A DNA stretch of 20,678 nucleotides, from assembly GCA_029260195.1 (NCBI GenBank), contig JAJDDS010000249.1:1-20678 (forward strand), given 5' to 3'. A program made the translations under genes and the position numbers. Positions 1 to 7,096 of the stretch are shown here, piece after piece. Positions within the stretch are counted from its first letter, which is position 1; each line of letters opens with the position of its first letter. This DNA comes from Phycisphaerae bacterium. Lineage in GTDB: Bacteria > Planctomycetota > Phycisphaerae > UBA1845. The notes under the pieces were generated by a model. That model was not told the DNA's origin, did no database searches, and worked only from the letters and a program-made list of their open reading frames with translations.

Positions 1-940
1 GCCCCTCCTCGACCAGCGCGGGAATGCGGCGGTTGGCTGCCGCGATGATGCGCACGTCGACGGGAAACTCCTTGTCAGCGCCAACCGGCATGACGACGCC
101 CTCCTGAAGGAACCGCAGAAGCTTGGGCTGTAGTTCAAGGCTGAGCTCGCCGATTTCGTCGAGGAACACCGATCCGCCGTCTGCGGCGCGGAAGTAGCCG
201 AGCCGGGAATCGGTCGCGCCGGTATAGGCACCCTTGACGTGTCCGAACATCGCGCTTTCCGCCAACGTTCCGGTAATGGCCGCGCAGTTGACGGAGAGGA
301 GCGGTTTGGCGTTGCGTTTGGGGTCGAGCCGGTGGATCATGTCGGCGAGAAGTTGTTTTCCAGTTCCGGATTCACCATAGATCAAGGCGGGCGCATCGGA
401 TACCTCCGCGGCGCGCGCGACTTGGGAGAGGAGCATCGCCATGGCGCGACTCGCGCCGACAATGCCGGTCTCATCGAAAACCTCGCCCGAATGCAGCTTG
501 GCTGCTTCATTGCGGGCCAGCGTGTAGCGGCGATTCGCCTGCTCAAGGCGGCGGCGCAGCACGTCGGGGTCGACACGTCCACCTTCGATTTCGATGAATC
601 CAGCCAATCCGCTCTTGATCGCCTGGCAGCAGAGGCTGATGTCAATGGAAGCGTCGACGGTGAGCACGATCTGACTGTCGGCGGAGACGCGCCGGACGGC
701 GCGAATACCCTCGACCAAGTCGTCATAGGCCGACCGCATGCGATCCGCTCGGTCACTCGCGACGATCAGGACGGTCGGAAACACGTCGCCCTTGGACAGC
801 GCGGTCAAAGCGGCTTCGACGGAATCGACGGCGTGCACGTCGTACCCGAACTCGTCCAGGTGCCTAGAAAGCTCCTGACGATAATCGCCCGAAATATGTA
901 CAAACAGCAGCCGTTGGACTGCGACCCTAGAAAGGTGCAA
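1..940 (-). CDS. Sigma-54-dependent response-regulator-like transcription activator (NtrC family), 3' end off window
   Basis: 313 codons are visible, starting at TTG 940 behind the purine-rich GGGAGG at about 6-14 nt; no ATG sits near the domain start. Residues 11-130 have the size and pattern of a receiver domain but lack the usual acidic pair (VHISGD replaces a VVDD-type start) and the phospho-acceptor region reads VLIVASD, so phosphorylation at the normal Asp looks impossible. The AAA+ domain begins near 157: Walker A GESGTGK at 189-195, sigma-54 contact loop GAYTGA at 237-242 (Phe replaced by Tyr), Walker B SVFLDEIGEL around 257-266, and sensor-I AAANRR near 300-305. By family knowledge it remodels sigma-54 RNA polymerase closed complexes using ATP. 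The rest of the AAA+ domain and any Fis-type DNA-binding domain lie outside the window. Its targets are unknown; I found no convincing sigma-54 promoter here. Confidence 0.93.
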   Translation of the reverse strand, partial: MHLSRVAVQRLLFVHISGDYRQELSRHLDEFGYDVHAVDSVEAALTALSKGDVFPTVLIVASDRADRMRSAYDDLVEGIRAVRRVSADSQIVLTVDASIDISLCCQAIKSGLAGFIEIEGGRVDPDVLRRRLEQANRRYTLARNEAAKLHSGEVFDETGIVGASRAMAMLLSQVARAAEVSDAPALIYGESGTGKQLLADMIHRLDPKRNAKPLLSVNCAAITGTLAESAMFGHVKGAYTGATDSRLGYFRAADGGSVFLDEIGELSLELQPKLLRFLQEGVVMPVGADKEFPVDVRIIAAANRRIPALVEEG

Positions 941-1295
941 CCTTCCTCCCTCCCGCTTGATGTCGGTTTACGGCATTCCGTCTCCCAACAGAGCGCCAGC
1001 CCGACTCCCTCTCTCCATTCCTTCCGAACGCGCGGACCGGCACGATTCAAGCCCGAAACCGCACGCCCTCCCAAAAACTCCTCCCCCTGTGAGAGGCCCA
1101 TGCTACTTTGTCGTGGGTCTCGTGTCAAGAGAAAGTGAACTTCGCGAACCGCGGGAATGTCCCGGAAACGTCCCAATTCGTCGGTCGGGTTAATGGAATT
1201 CAGCAACGCGTGACGCTCACAAGCGACACCTTATCGCGGGATCAAAGACACAGTCGCATTGCTTGCGGCCTGCTCGTGGCGATTGGCATGGGACG
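941..1295. other. Intergenic region between queF and the sigma-54 activator
   Basis: No convincing gene in either strand. The short open frames have no domain or ribosome-site support and their composition is unlike the neighbours. The region holds the minus-strand promoter at 1093-1128 and a purine-rich ribosome-binding stretch at 941-955. I see no intrinsic terminator after queF. Confidence 0.6.
1093..1128 (-). promoter_or_regulatory. Sigma-70-type promoter for the sigma-54 activator gene
   Basis: On the minus strand, TTGACA (1128-1123) is followed after exactly 17 nt by TAGCAT (1105-1100). The -35 box is a perfect consensus and the -10 box matches 4 of 6. Predicted transcription start is near 1093, giving a leader of about 150 nt before TTG 940. 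This is a sequence match only. Confidence 0.6.
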
Positions 1296-1670
1296 CTACA
1301 GCGTGCGAGGTGGTACGATGGAGGGGTTCCCGATCTGAACGGTGATCGTGGTTTCGATGCCGCCACGCAGGCTCCACCGAGCTTCGACCATCATCCACCG
1401 GGGGCTGCAGTGGGCAGCGAGGTCGTTGGTGATCCGATTGGTAACGTCCTCATAAAAAATGCCGTCGCTGCGATAGGACTGGAGGTATTGCTTGAGGCTT
1501 CGCAATTCGACGCAGAGTTTGTCGGCGATAAAGCTGAAGACCATCGTCGCGTAGTCGGGCTGACCGGTGACCGGGCACAGGCTGGTGAACTCACGGGCGG
1601 TGTGAGTGATGAGGTAGTTCCGGTCCGGGTGGGGGTTTGGAAACGTCTCCAGGAGTTGGCGGTCAGCCAT
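1296..1670 (-). CDS. queF: NADPH-dependent 7-cyano-7-deazaguanine reductase (preQ0 reductase), type I QueF
   Basis: 124 aa from ATG 1670. QueF reduces the nitrile of preQ0 to the amine of preQ1, a cytoplasmic step in queuosine tRNA-modification synthesis. The family signature is clear: SLCPVTGQPDYA at 30-41 contains the active-site Cys32 that forms the thioimide and the conserved Asp39; CVELRSLK at 53-60 followed by YLQSYR carries substrate- and NADPH-contacting residues; GIFYED follows at 70-75. Length fits the short YkvM-like class. The frame stays open upstream to 2003, but that 111-residue extension is Arg/Pro-rich, unrelated to QueF and carries a different small frame, so I take 1670 as the start. 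No Shine-Dalgarno is strong; a C8 tract (coding strand) sits just upstream. No preQ1 riboswitch was recognised, and no other queuosine gene is in the window. Confidence 0.93.
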   Translation of the reverse strand: MADRQLLETFPNPHPDRNYLITHTAREFTSLCPVTGQPDYATMVFSFIADKLCVELRSLKQYLQSYRSDGIFYEDVTNRITNDLAAHCSPRWMMVEARWSLRGGIETTITVQIGNPSIVPPRTL

Positions 1671-1786
1671 TCTTCGGATTCCGGGGGGGGTGTTCGTGTA
1701 CAACACATTCGCCGGGTGCCCGTTTCTCCCACGGCAGGGTGCGTGATGTTGTCGTTTGGTCGCCGAGGCGGGCATTTTCCTGTGAT

Positions 1787-1960
1787 CTAGCGTGACAAAC
1801 CTGCCACGACGGCCCATCCCAGCAGCGCTCCGAAGATTGCCGCGTTCAGGGGCGAGCTGGTCACTCACGTCCCGCAATCGCCTGCACGACGTTTTTTCAC
1901 CAACCCGAGCACTCCGCCCAAGGCGCCGCCGCCGCAGGCAGCCAATAGCTGAATCCACAT
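1787..1960 (-). pseudogene. Small glycine-rich two-helix membrane protein frame interrupted by an in-frame TGA
   Basis: ATG 1960 lies 9 nt after AAGGGA, a fair ribosome site. The frame reads 31 aa beginning MWIQLLAACGGGALGGVLGL, a glycine-zipper-like hydrophobic segment followed by KKRR, then TGA at 1867-1865. The same frame then continues with VTSSPLNAAIFGALLGWAVV, a second hydrophobic segment, and stops at TAG 1789-1787. As a unit it would be a 57-codon hairpin membrane protein. It may be a small gene broken by a stop codon, two tiny overlapping genes (GTG follows the TGA directly), or a readthrough case. I do not recognise a family. It lies 116 nt upstream of queF in the same direction. 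Confidence 0.35.
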
Positions 1961-1991
1961 GGTGTCCGTTCCCTTCTGGTGGCTCTGCGTT

Positions 1992-2027
1992 CGAGGGGAT
2001 CATAGCGGGTGATCGTGCGTCGGACCA
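1992..2027 (-). promoter_or_regulatory. Weak candidate promoter for the small membrane frame and queF
   Basis: TATGAT (2004-1999, minus strand) is a 5/6 match to a -10 box about 40 nt upstream of ATG 1960. The hexamer 17 nt further upstream (TGGTCC, 2027-2022) is a poor -35 box. It is the best candidate for expressing the minus-strand pair but needs 5' mapping. Confidence 0.3.
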
Positions 2028-2211
2028 GTTCCACCGGGCGCAAACTTCTCAATGTCGTTTGGCTTGACCCGCTCTCGGCACCGATCGGTTGCCATCGGAT
2101 TCCGGTGCTCGGCTGCGCGCGCTAACTTTCTCAATTGTCAGGAAGTGTCGCACAACGGGTCTCCAAAGGCCGTAGCATCGGTGTTGGGAGTCCGGCGCGG
2201 GCGTTCGTGGA

Positions 2212-2259
2212 TTGAACGCTCGTTGGGGGTCTGCTATGATCGGGTGTTCGAGAATCTCG
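2212..2259 (+). promoter_or_regulatory. Promoter of the secreted protease, with an inverted repeat at the start site
   Basis: TTGAAC (2212-2217), 17 nt spacer, TATGAT (2235-2240). Predicted start is near 2247, about 99 nt before ATG 2346. The perfect inverted repeat CGAGA-A-TCTCG occupies 2249-2259, where a repressor could sit. The operator role is an inference. Confidence 0.55.
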
Positions 2260-2345
2260 GTTTTCAATAATAGTCTAGTCTTCTTTATCTCCAGCGGCGG
2301 CAGGAGCCGGCCCCGCGACGCGACGCTGACTGAGGAGCGACGATC

Positions 2346-4706
2346 ATGAGCGGTGGAAGTGGAAACGAAACAGCACGGGCCGACGGACGGCGACGGCACA
2401 GCCAATCGATATCTTGCTCGATCGCGGTGGCGATGGTGGTGTTCCCCTTGGCGGTGCCAGGCGCGTCGGCTCAGAGCATCCGTCCCGACGTCCTCGAGCG
2501 TGTGAAGCACGCGACCGTGATGGTGAAGACCTCGTGGTCGAAGAGTACGGAGGGGGACACGCCGCTGGGGTCGGGCAGTGGGTTTTTCGTCAACGCGACG
2601 GGGATTTGCATAACGAACGATCACGTGACCGATCCTGGGCACGGCAAGAACCGGGTTGAAAAGATGGAGATCTGGCAGAAGTACAACCGCCTGACTTGGC
2701 GCGTGGTGACGGACAGCGGAACGGATGAGGAGGCGGTTTACAGCGCCAATGTCCTCTACTCGAACGATCAGGCTGACATGGCGGTCATGCAAGTGCTCGA
2801 CGAGGACGGGGAGTTCCTTGAGACGCCAAACTACCTTGCGTTCCGCCCAAGCGGCGGGGTCGAACCGAAGACCAAGCTATGGGATCTCGGTTTTCCCGGC
2901 GGTGAAAACCTCACGCGAAGTCGGGACCGCAATCCCCCGATTCGGATGCAATCGGGCAACGTGATTGAGCTGTCGCGAAGCCCCGGTGGCCGCATCAAGG
3001 GAATCACGACCAACATCCTGGTCAACCAGGGCAACAGCGGCGGGCCGGTGGTCGATGTCGACGGGCGGCTCGTCGGAATCGCGACGCTTGCGGGTGGTGG
3101 CGATGGAGGCAGGTCTGCGATCGCGATCCTGATTCCAGCCGATTTGACGATGGAGATGATCAGGGTCGCGTTCGAGGAGCGCAAGATTCCGGCTGGGGTC
3201 GATGTCGAACCGTTCCTGGATGTGCTCACTGACGCGCAGCGGGTGTTTCAGATTCCGACCACCCCGAGGCGAGAGGACTACGCATGCATGACCCTCGAAG
3301 AAGGGGGTGGTGTGATCTGCGGTGCATCGGCGGAGAAGGACATCACGTGGCCGACGCTGCTGGGGGATATTACGGTTCCGAGCGCGTTGTGCGCGTACGT
3401 TCTGTGCGATGAGGATGATGAGTACGGCACGGTATTGCTGGACGGCGGGGATCGCTTTCGCATCGTGCTCGATAAAGCAGTCGTGCCGTTCACTCCGACT
3501 GGTGGCGAATCTCGGCGCGCGGAACTGAACGATGACATAGCGTCCATCGCATTCGCACTGCCGCAGCGGCAGCCCGAAATACCGAGCGGCAAGGTGTTCC
3601 TGATAGGTGGAGCAGACTTTCATTTGGCGTTGAAGGATCCGAGTGGGGACGTCAAGTTTGACTCGGCGGCGGGTGAGGTCAGCATTCCGATCGAGCAGGT
3701 GACTCGGATCGAAGAGACCGACGGAGGCGACATCGGTCTGCACACGAACTTCGGTGCCAAGATGATCGGATCGTTCGTCGACCACATGCTCGAGGGTACG
3801 TTGGCATGGACTGGCACGCGGATCAAGTTTTCGTTTAAGGACATCACGAATGCTGAGCTGCGCATCGTGGACTTCGACCAGTTGGCTGGGCGCCGCGAGC
3901 TTCGATTGAGTGACTCGCTTAGCACGACGGACAACCGCCTGGTGAAGCTGGCCGGTCTTCTGGACGCGGGGGACCTTGCGGCGGCAAAACCGTCGCTGGC
4001 GGAAATCGTCGAACGCGATGTTTTCAACAAGCTCTCGAAGCAGAAGAAAGAGGAAGTCGGTCGATTGGAGGGCGAGGTTCTGATGCGCAGCGGCGAGTAT
4101 GAAGCCGCGCACGCTGCGTTTCGAAAGCTGCTGCGAGCGGACGTTGAAGACGTGCGCTGGCATGCGAATGCGCGTTGCGCCATGCTGGAGCGATTCGCGG
4201 ACGGGCGGTTCGAGGGTGGGAAGATTAGCGAAGTGGACGTGTTCGAACGTGCGGCGGAAGTTTTGGCCGACGAACACACGCGCGAAGCGAGGCGCGCCAT
4301 TGAAGAGATGGAATCAAGGTTGGGATTCGGCGCTGATGCCGCCAAGCGGACCGAGTACCTCAAGCTCGTCCGTCGCGCTGATCAGACGGAGGAGTCGCTG
4401 CTGATCGCCAACCGTTTGCGGGGGGGGGCGACCGAGGAGTTGTTGGTTCGGCTTTGGCGCGATCTTGCCGATCTCCACGCGATTGAGATCAGCCGGCTGC
4501 GCATTGAACGCCAGTCGCTGCAGGAGGATTCGAGCGGGGATCGTGACGCTCCCGAGTCCAAGCGACGGCAGGTCGAGCGGAAGCTGGAGCGGTTTGACGG
4601 CGATGTCGAGAAAGCTGCCGAGAGCTACGGGGAAGCGAAACGCAAGCTGTCTGAGGCGGGGTTTATCATCGACGATTCGGATCGCGACATGAGGAACGAG
4701 CGGTAG
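2346..4706 (+). CDS. Secreted trypsin-like (HtrA/S1-type) serine protease with long C-terminal extension
   Basis: 786 aa; ATG 2346 follows GAGGAG by 7 nt. A hydrophobic stretch at about 22-38 ending ASAQS near 40-44 looks like a signal peptide. The protease domain (about 45-285) has the full triad in family context: His93 in TNDHV, Asp144 in QADMAVM and Ser231 in NQGNSGGPVVD. No PDZ domain is visible. Residues about 300-510 are beta-rich and unassigned; the stretch from about 415 to 510 includes VKFDSAAGEVSIPIEQVTRI. Residues about 530-660 look like TPR-type helices and 700-775 like a charged coiled coil. A run of nine G at 4420-4428 encodes Arg-Gly-Gly-Ala (692-695). It probably acts in the periplasm or envelope; its substrate is unknown. 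It has its own promoter and no clear terminator. Protease call is firm, the C-terminal role is not. Confidence 0.9.
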   Translation: MSGGSGNETARADGRRRHSQSISCSIAVAMVVFPLAVPGASAQSIRPDVLERVKHATVMVKTSWSKSTEGDTPLGSGSGFFVNATGICITNDHVTDPGHGKNRVEKMEIWQKYNRLTWRVVTDSGTDEEAVYSANVLYSNDQADMAVMQVLDEDGEFLETPNYLAFRPSGGVEPKTKLWDLGFPGGENLTRSRDRNPPIRMQSGNVIELSRSPGGRIKGITTNILVNQGNSGGPVVDVDGRLVGIATLAGGGDGGRSAIAILIPADLTMEMIRVAFEERKIPAGVDVEPFLDVLTDAQRVFQIPTTPRREDYACMTLEEGGGVICGASAEKDITWPTLLGDITVPSALCAYVLCDEDDEYGTVLLDGGDRFRIVLDKAVVPFTPTGGESRRAELNDDIASIAFALPQRQPEIPSGKVFLIGGADFHLALKDPSGDVKFDSAAGEVSIPIEQVTRIEETDGGDIGLHTNFGAKMIGSFVDHMLEGTLAWTGTRIKFSFKDITNAELRIVDFDQLAGRRELRLSDSLSTTDNRLVKLAGLLDAGDLAAAKPSLAEIVERDVFNKLSKQKKEEVGRLEGEVLMRSGEYEAAHAAFRKLLRADVEDVRWHANARCAMLERFADGRFEGGKISEVDVFERAAEVLADEHTREARRAIEEMESRLGFGADAAKRTEYLKLVRRADQTEESLLIANRLRGGATEELLVRLWRDLADLHAIEISRLRIERQSLQEDSSGDRDAPESKRRQVERKLERFDGDVEKAAESYGEAKRKLSEAGFIIDDSDRDMRNER

Positions 4707-4869
4707 CGTTTCTCCGTCCGACGGCGCGCGGGCGAATGCGCATCGGGGTTACCAAATTGAACCGTTCGCTCCGCGAAGATCGGTCCGCAACATGCTACCG
4801 TTTTTCGTATTGGCGTGAGGAGTGGTCTCCCGCTGGCGCACCCACGGTGATCCAGCTGACCTCGCGCCT

Positions 4870-5640
4870 ATGGTGATTTGGGTCGTTCTCGCAGCCGCGT
4901 CATTTCTGACCGCAATGATCTCGGGGATCATCGGAATGGGCGGCGGCATCCTGCTGCTGGCAACGCTGTTCTGTTTCCTCGCGCACGCCGAAGCCATCCC
5001 CACCCACGCCACCGTGCAACTTGTCTCGAATACTACGCGGCTGCTGGCGTTTCTGATGTTTGTCGATTGGCGGACGGTTCGGCGATTCTGGATCGGCGCC
5101 CTGCCGGGGTCGCTGATCGGCGCGTTACTTCTCTGGTCGCTGGGCGAGCCGACCGACAGCGAGCGCTATCTGAAACTCGTCGTCGGGGCGTACATCCTGG
5201 TGCTGACGTTGCTTCCAAAGAAACGCGGGAGATGCTCGGGCGGTTTGTGGTGGGACTTTCCCGTCTTGGGGCTTGTGGCGGGGATGGCAGCGCTGACCGT
5301 CGGCGCAATCGGGCCGCTCATCGCCCCGTTGTTCGCCCGTCGCGAGTTTCTCAAGGAACGTCTCATTGCCACCAAAGCGGTTTGCCAAGCCACCCTGCAC
5401 ATCGCGAAGATTCCAGCCTTCCTCCTCCTGCGCAGCCTGGACTACGAGCGATTGGGGATGCTGACGCTGGTGATGGTCGTGGTGGCGATCCCCGGGACCC
5501 TCGTCGGTAAGGCCATGCTCAAGAGGGTCTCGGACGCCCAGTTCGTGACGCTGTACCGCGTTGCTCTGCTGGTCGCCGGCGTAAAGGTTTTTGTATTCGA
5601 CGGGCTGGTGCCTTTGCTCCGATCAGAAACCGAAGGTTAG
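4870..5640 (+). CDS. TSUP (TauE/SafE, DUF81) family membrane transporter
   Basis: 256 aa if started at ATG 4870; an in-frame GTG at 4822 would add 16 hydrophilic residues, but its GAGGA lies directly against the codon, too close to serve. About eight hydrophobic segments in two halves fit the family. The first helix carries SGIIGMGGGILLLA, the typical glycine-rich TSUP signature, and the second half repeats it more loosely (LVAGMAALTVGAIGPLIAP). Family members move sulfite, sulfoacetate or other organosulfur anions out of or across the inner membrane; the substrate here cannot be read from sequence. Its last 18 nt overlap the 3' end of the convergent radical SAM gene. A TTGAAC box at 4757-4762 lacks a good -10 partner at the right distance, so no promoter is called. 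Confidence 0.9.
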   Translation: MVIWVVLAAASFLTAMISGIIGMGGGILLLATLFCFLAHAEAIPTHATVQLVSNTTRLLAFLMFVDWRTVRRFWIGALPGSLIGALLLWSLGEPTDSERYLKLVVGAYILVLTLLPKKRGRCSGGLWWDFPVLGLVAGMAALTVGAIGPLIAPLFARREFLKERLIATKAVCQATLHIAKIPAFLLLRSLDYERLGMLTLVMVVVAIPGTLVGKAMLKRVSDAQFVTLYRVALLVAGVKVFVFDGLVPLLRSETEG

Positions 5641-6642
5641 CTGGTGATCCGCCGGCTGATCGTTGTGCGGGACCGGCGGTGGCGCCTCGTGCGTCGCGCG
5701 GAGCCCGAACCGACGGGCTGACACCTCAAATAACCGGCGGACGCTGTCCCAGTAGGCGCCGGTTCCGCGCATACGGAATCCGAATCGCGCGTCGTCGAGC
5801 TGACCACCGCGCGCATCCCTCAAGCGGCTCTCGACCCGTCCGGCGCGCAAAGGGAGCGCTTGTGCGAGTCGTGAGAGGAACACCGTCTGGACGGTTCCCG
5901 GGAGGCGAAGTGCGGTGTAACTTGCCGATCGCGCGCCCGCGTCCGCGGCAAGACGCAGGATTTCGGGTACTTCGCGATCATTGAGGCCGGGGATGATCGG
6001 TGACACCAGTACGCCAACCGGCAGGCCCGAATCGCTCAGAACTCGAAGGGTCTCAAAACGGCAGGATGGAGCCGGTGTTTGCGGTTCGATAGCGCGTGCG
6101 GTCTCCGGATCGGCGAACGGAATACTGATGCACACGGTCGCGCCGGCGCGACGGTTCAGTTCGACCAGCAGGTCGGCGTCCCGGCGGATCAGGCTGGCTT
6201 TCGTGATGACGGCGACCGGGTTCCGGTGGCCGAGGCATACCTCCAAGCATCGGCGTGTGATGGAATAGCAGGCTTCGAGCGGTTGGTAACAATCGGTGAT
6301 TCCGGAGAAGTTGACGCACTCCCCTCGCCACGATCGCCGCCGAAATGCCGTGTCCAGAAGCTCCGGTGCGTTCGTCTTGACGACCAGCTTGGTGTCAAAG
6401 TCCGTGCCCGCGCCGTAGCCAAGGTACTCGTGATACGGTCGGGCGTAACAGTAGGCACACGCGTGCTGGCAGCCACGGTACGGGTTGACCGACCAGCGGA
6501 ATGGGACGTCGGGGCTGTCGTTCTTGGACAGGATCGAGGGGGCGGACTCGTGATAGACCTCAAGAATCGCGGCTGGGGGTGGGCCTAGCCACTCTCGATG
6601 GATGGACTCGTAGGGATTCCGGGGGTTGGCGACGAGTTTCAT
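5623..6642 (-). CDS. PA0069-family radical SAM protein (SplB-related)
   Basis: 339 aa from ATG 6642, with GGAG 8 nt upstream. The 4Fe-4S motif is Cys58, Cys62 and Cys65 in RGCQHACAYCYARP, matching CxxxCxxC. The preceding VNPYRGC and later NFSGITDCYQPLE, ITKASLIRRD and SPIIPGLND are typical of the PA0069/SplB-like group. Proteins of this group are cytoplasmic; radical SAM enzymes cleave S-adenosylmethionine to make a 5'-deoxyadenosyl radical. The substrate of this subgroup is not established, so no reaction is assigned; spore photoproduct lyase is only a distant relative. Length is normal for the family. The gene is monocistronic, with its own promoter, and is tail-to-tail with the TSUP gene. 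Confidence 0.92.
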   Translation of the reverse strand: MKLVANPRNPYESIHREWLGPPPAAILEVYHESAPSILSKNDSPDVPFRWSVNPYRGCQHACAYCYARPYHEYLGYGAGTDFDTKLVVKTNAPELLDTAFRRRSWRGECVNFSGITDCYQPLEACYSITRRCLEVCLGHRNPVAVITKASLIRRDADLLVELNRRAGATVCISIPFADPETARAIEPQTPAPSCRFETLRVLSDSGLPVGVLVSPIIPGLNDREVPEILRLAADAGARSASYTALRLPGTVQTVFLSRLAQALPLRAGRVESRLRDARGGQLDDARFGFRMRGTGAYWDSVRRLFEVSARRFGLRATHEAPPPVPHNDQPADHQLTFGF

Positions 6643-6655
6643 ACGGACGGCTCCA

Positions 6656-6691
6656 GCCGTTGGATATATTCGGGTTTTGTTCGGATATCAA
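6656..6691 (-). promoter_or_regulatory. Promoter of the radical SAM gene
   Basis: Minus strand TTGATA (6691-6686), 17 nt spacer, TATATC (6668-6663). Predicted start is near 6656, leaving a leader of roughly 14 nt that still contains the GGAG ribosome site. The stretch CGGCT-GG-AGCCG just downstream is a short inverted repeat that includes this GGAG. Confidence 0.55.
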
Positions 6692-6934
6692 GGGTGGACA
6701 TTTTGTCGAATCTTGTCGGTTCGGCGTCTCGGTCGGGCACGGACGCCAGGACCGATAGTCGTGTCTCTGTCGCGCATTCAAGAGGTGGCGGTCGGTCCCT
6801 AGTGACTAGAGGCGGATTCTCTCGGACATTTGCAAGGGATGGCTGCGTCACCGCGATACGTGTTATGTGGGACTGGAATCCGGGGCGGTTGTGGACAAAG
6901 TGCGAGATTCTGCCCAGATTCCACAACGCAGGAC

Positions 6935-6971
6935 TTGAAAAAGACTGGCAACCTGGGCTAATATGCAGTGC
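6935..6971 (+). promoter_or_regulatory. Promoter of the pseudopilin / histidine kinase pair
   Basis: TTGAAA (6935-6940), 18 nt spacer, TAATAT (6959-6964); predicted start near 6971. This would make the in-frame GTG at 6968 untranslated and supports a later start for the pseudopilin. Confidence 0.5.
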
Positions 6972-7096
6972 GGCTGATACTGTTTCACCGAAGGAATGAC
7001 TGCGCCGAGAATGGATGGTCGATGGCGATAGCACGCTCATCGGGTTCCGCCACGTTGGTTGATTTGACGGCGGACCCAGTTGGACAGCGGAGGTGC

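Larger units (their letters stand above)
1961..2345. other. Divergent intergenic region
   Basis: Separates the minus-strand queF side from the plus-strand protease. It holds the two promoters listed and an inverted repeat at 2249-2259. No gene is supported in it. Confidence 0.6.
6643..7096. other. Divergent intergenic region between radical SAM and pseudopilin genes
   Basis: Contains two opposed promoters (6656-6691 minus; 6935-6971 plus). Between them, 6700-6930, I see no gene with any domain or ribosome-site support and no repeat. The last 129 nt (6968-7096) are an open frame continuous with the pseudopilin but read best as leader. Confidence 0.55.

Noticed and set aside
239..1138. 299-aa plus-strand frame at the left end
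   Set aside because: Antisense to the sigma-54 activator, whose Walker A, GAYTGA and Walker B motifs are unmistakable on the minus strand.
1671..2003. N-terminal extension of QueF by 111 residues
   Set aside because: Unlike any QueF, Arg/Pro-rich, and its first ATG overlaps a likely -10 box.
2877..4277. 466-aa minus-strand frame inside the protease gene
   Set aside because: Antisense shadow in GC-rich DNA; the plus strand carries an intact catalytic triad and a promoter.
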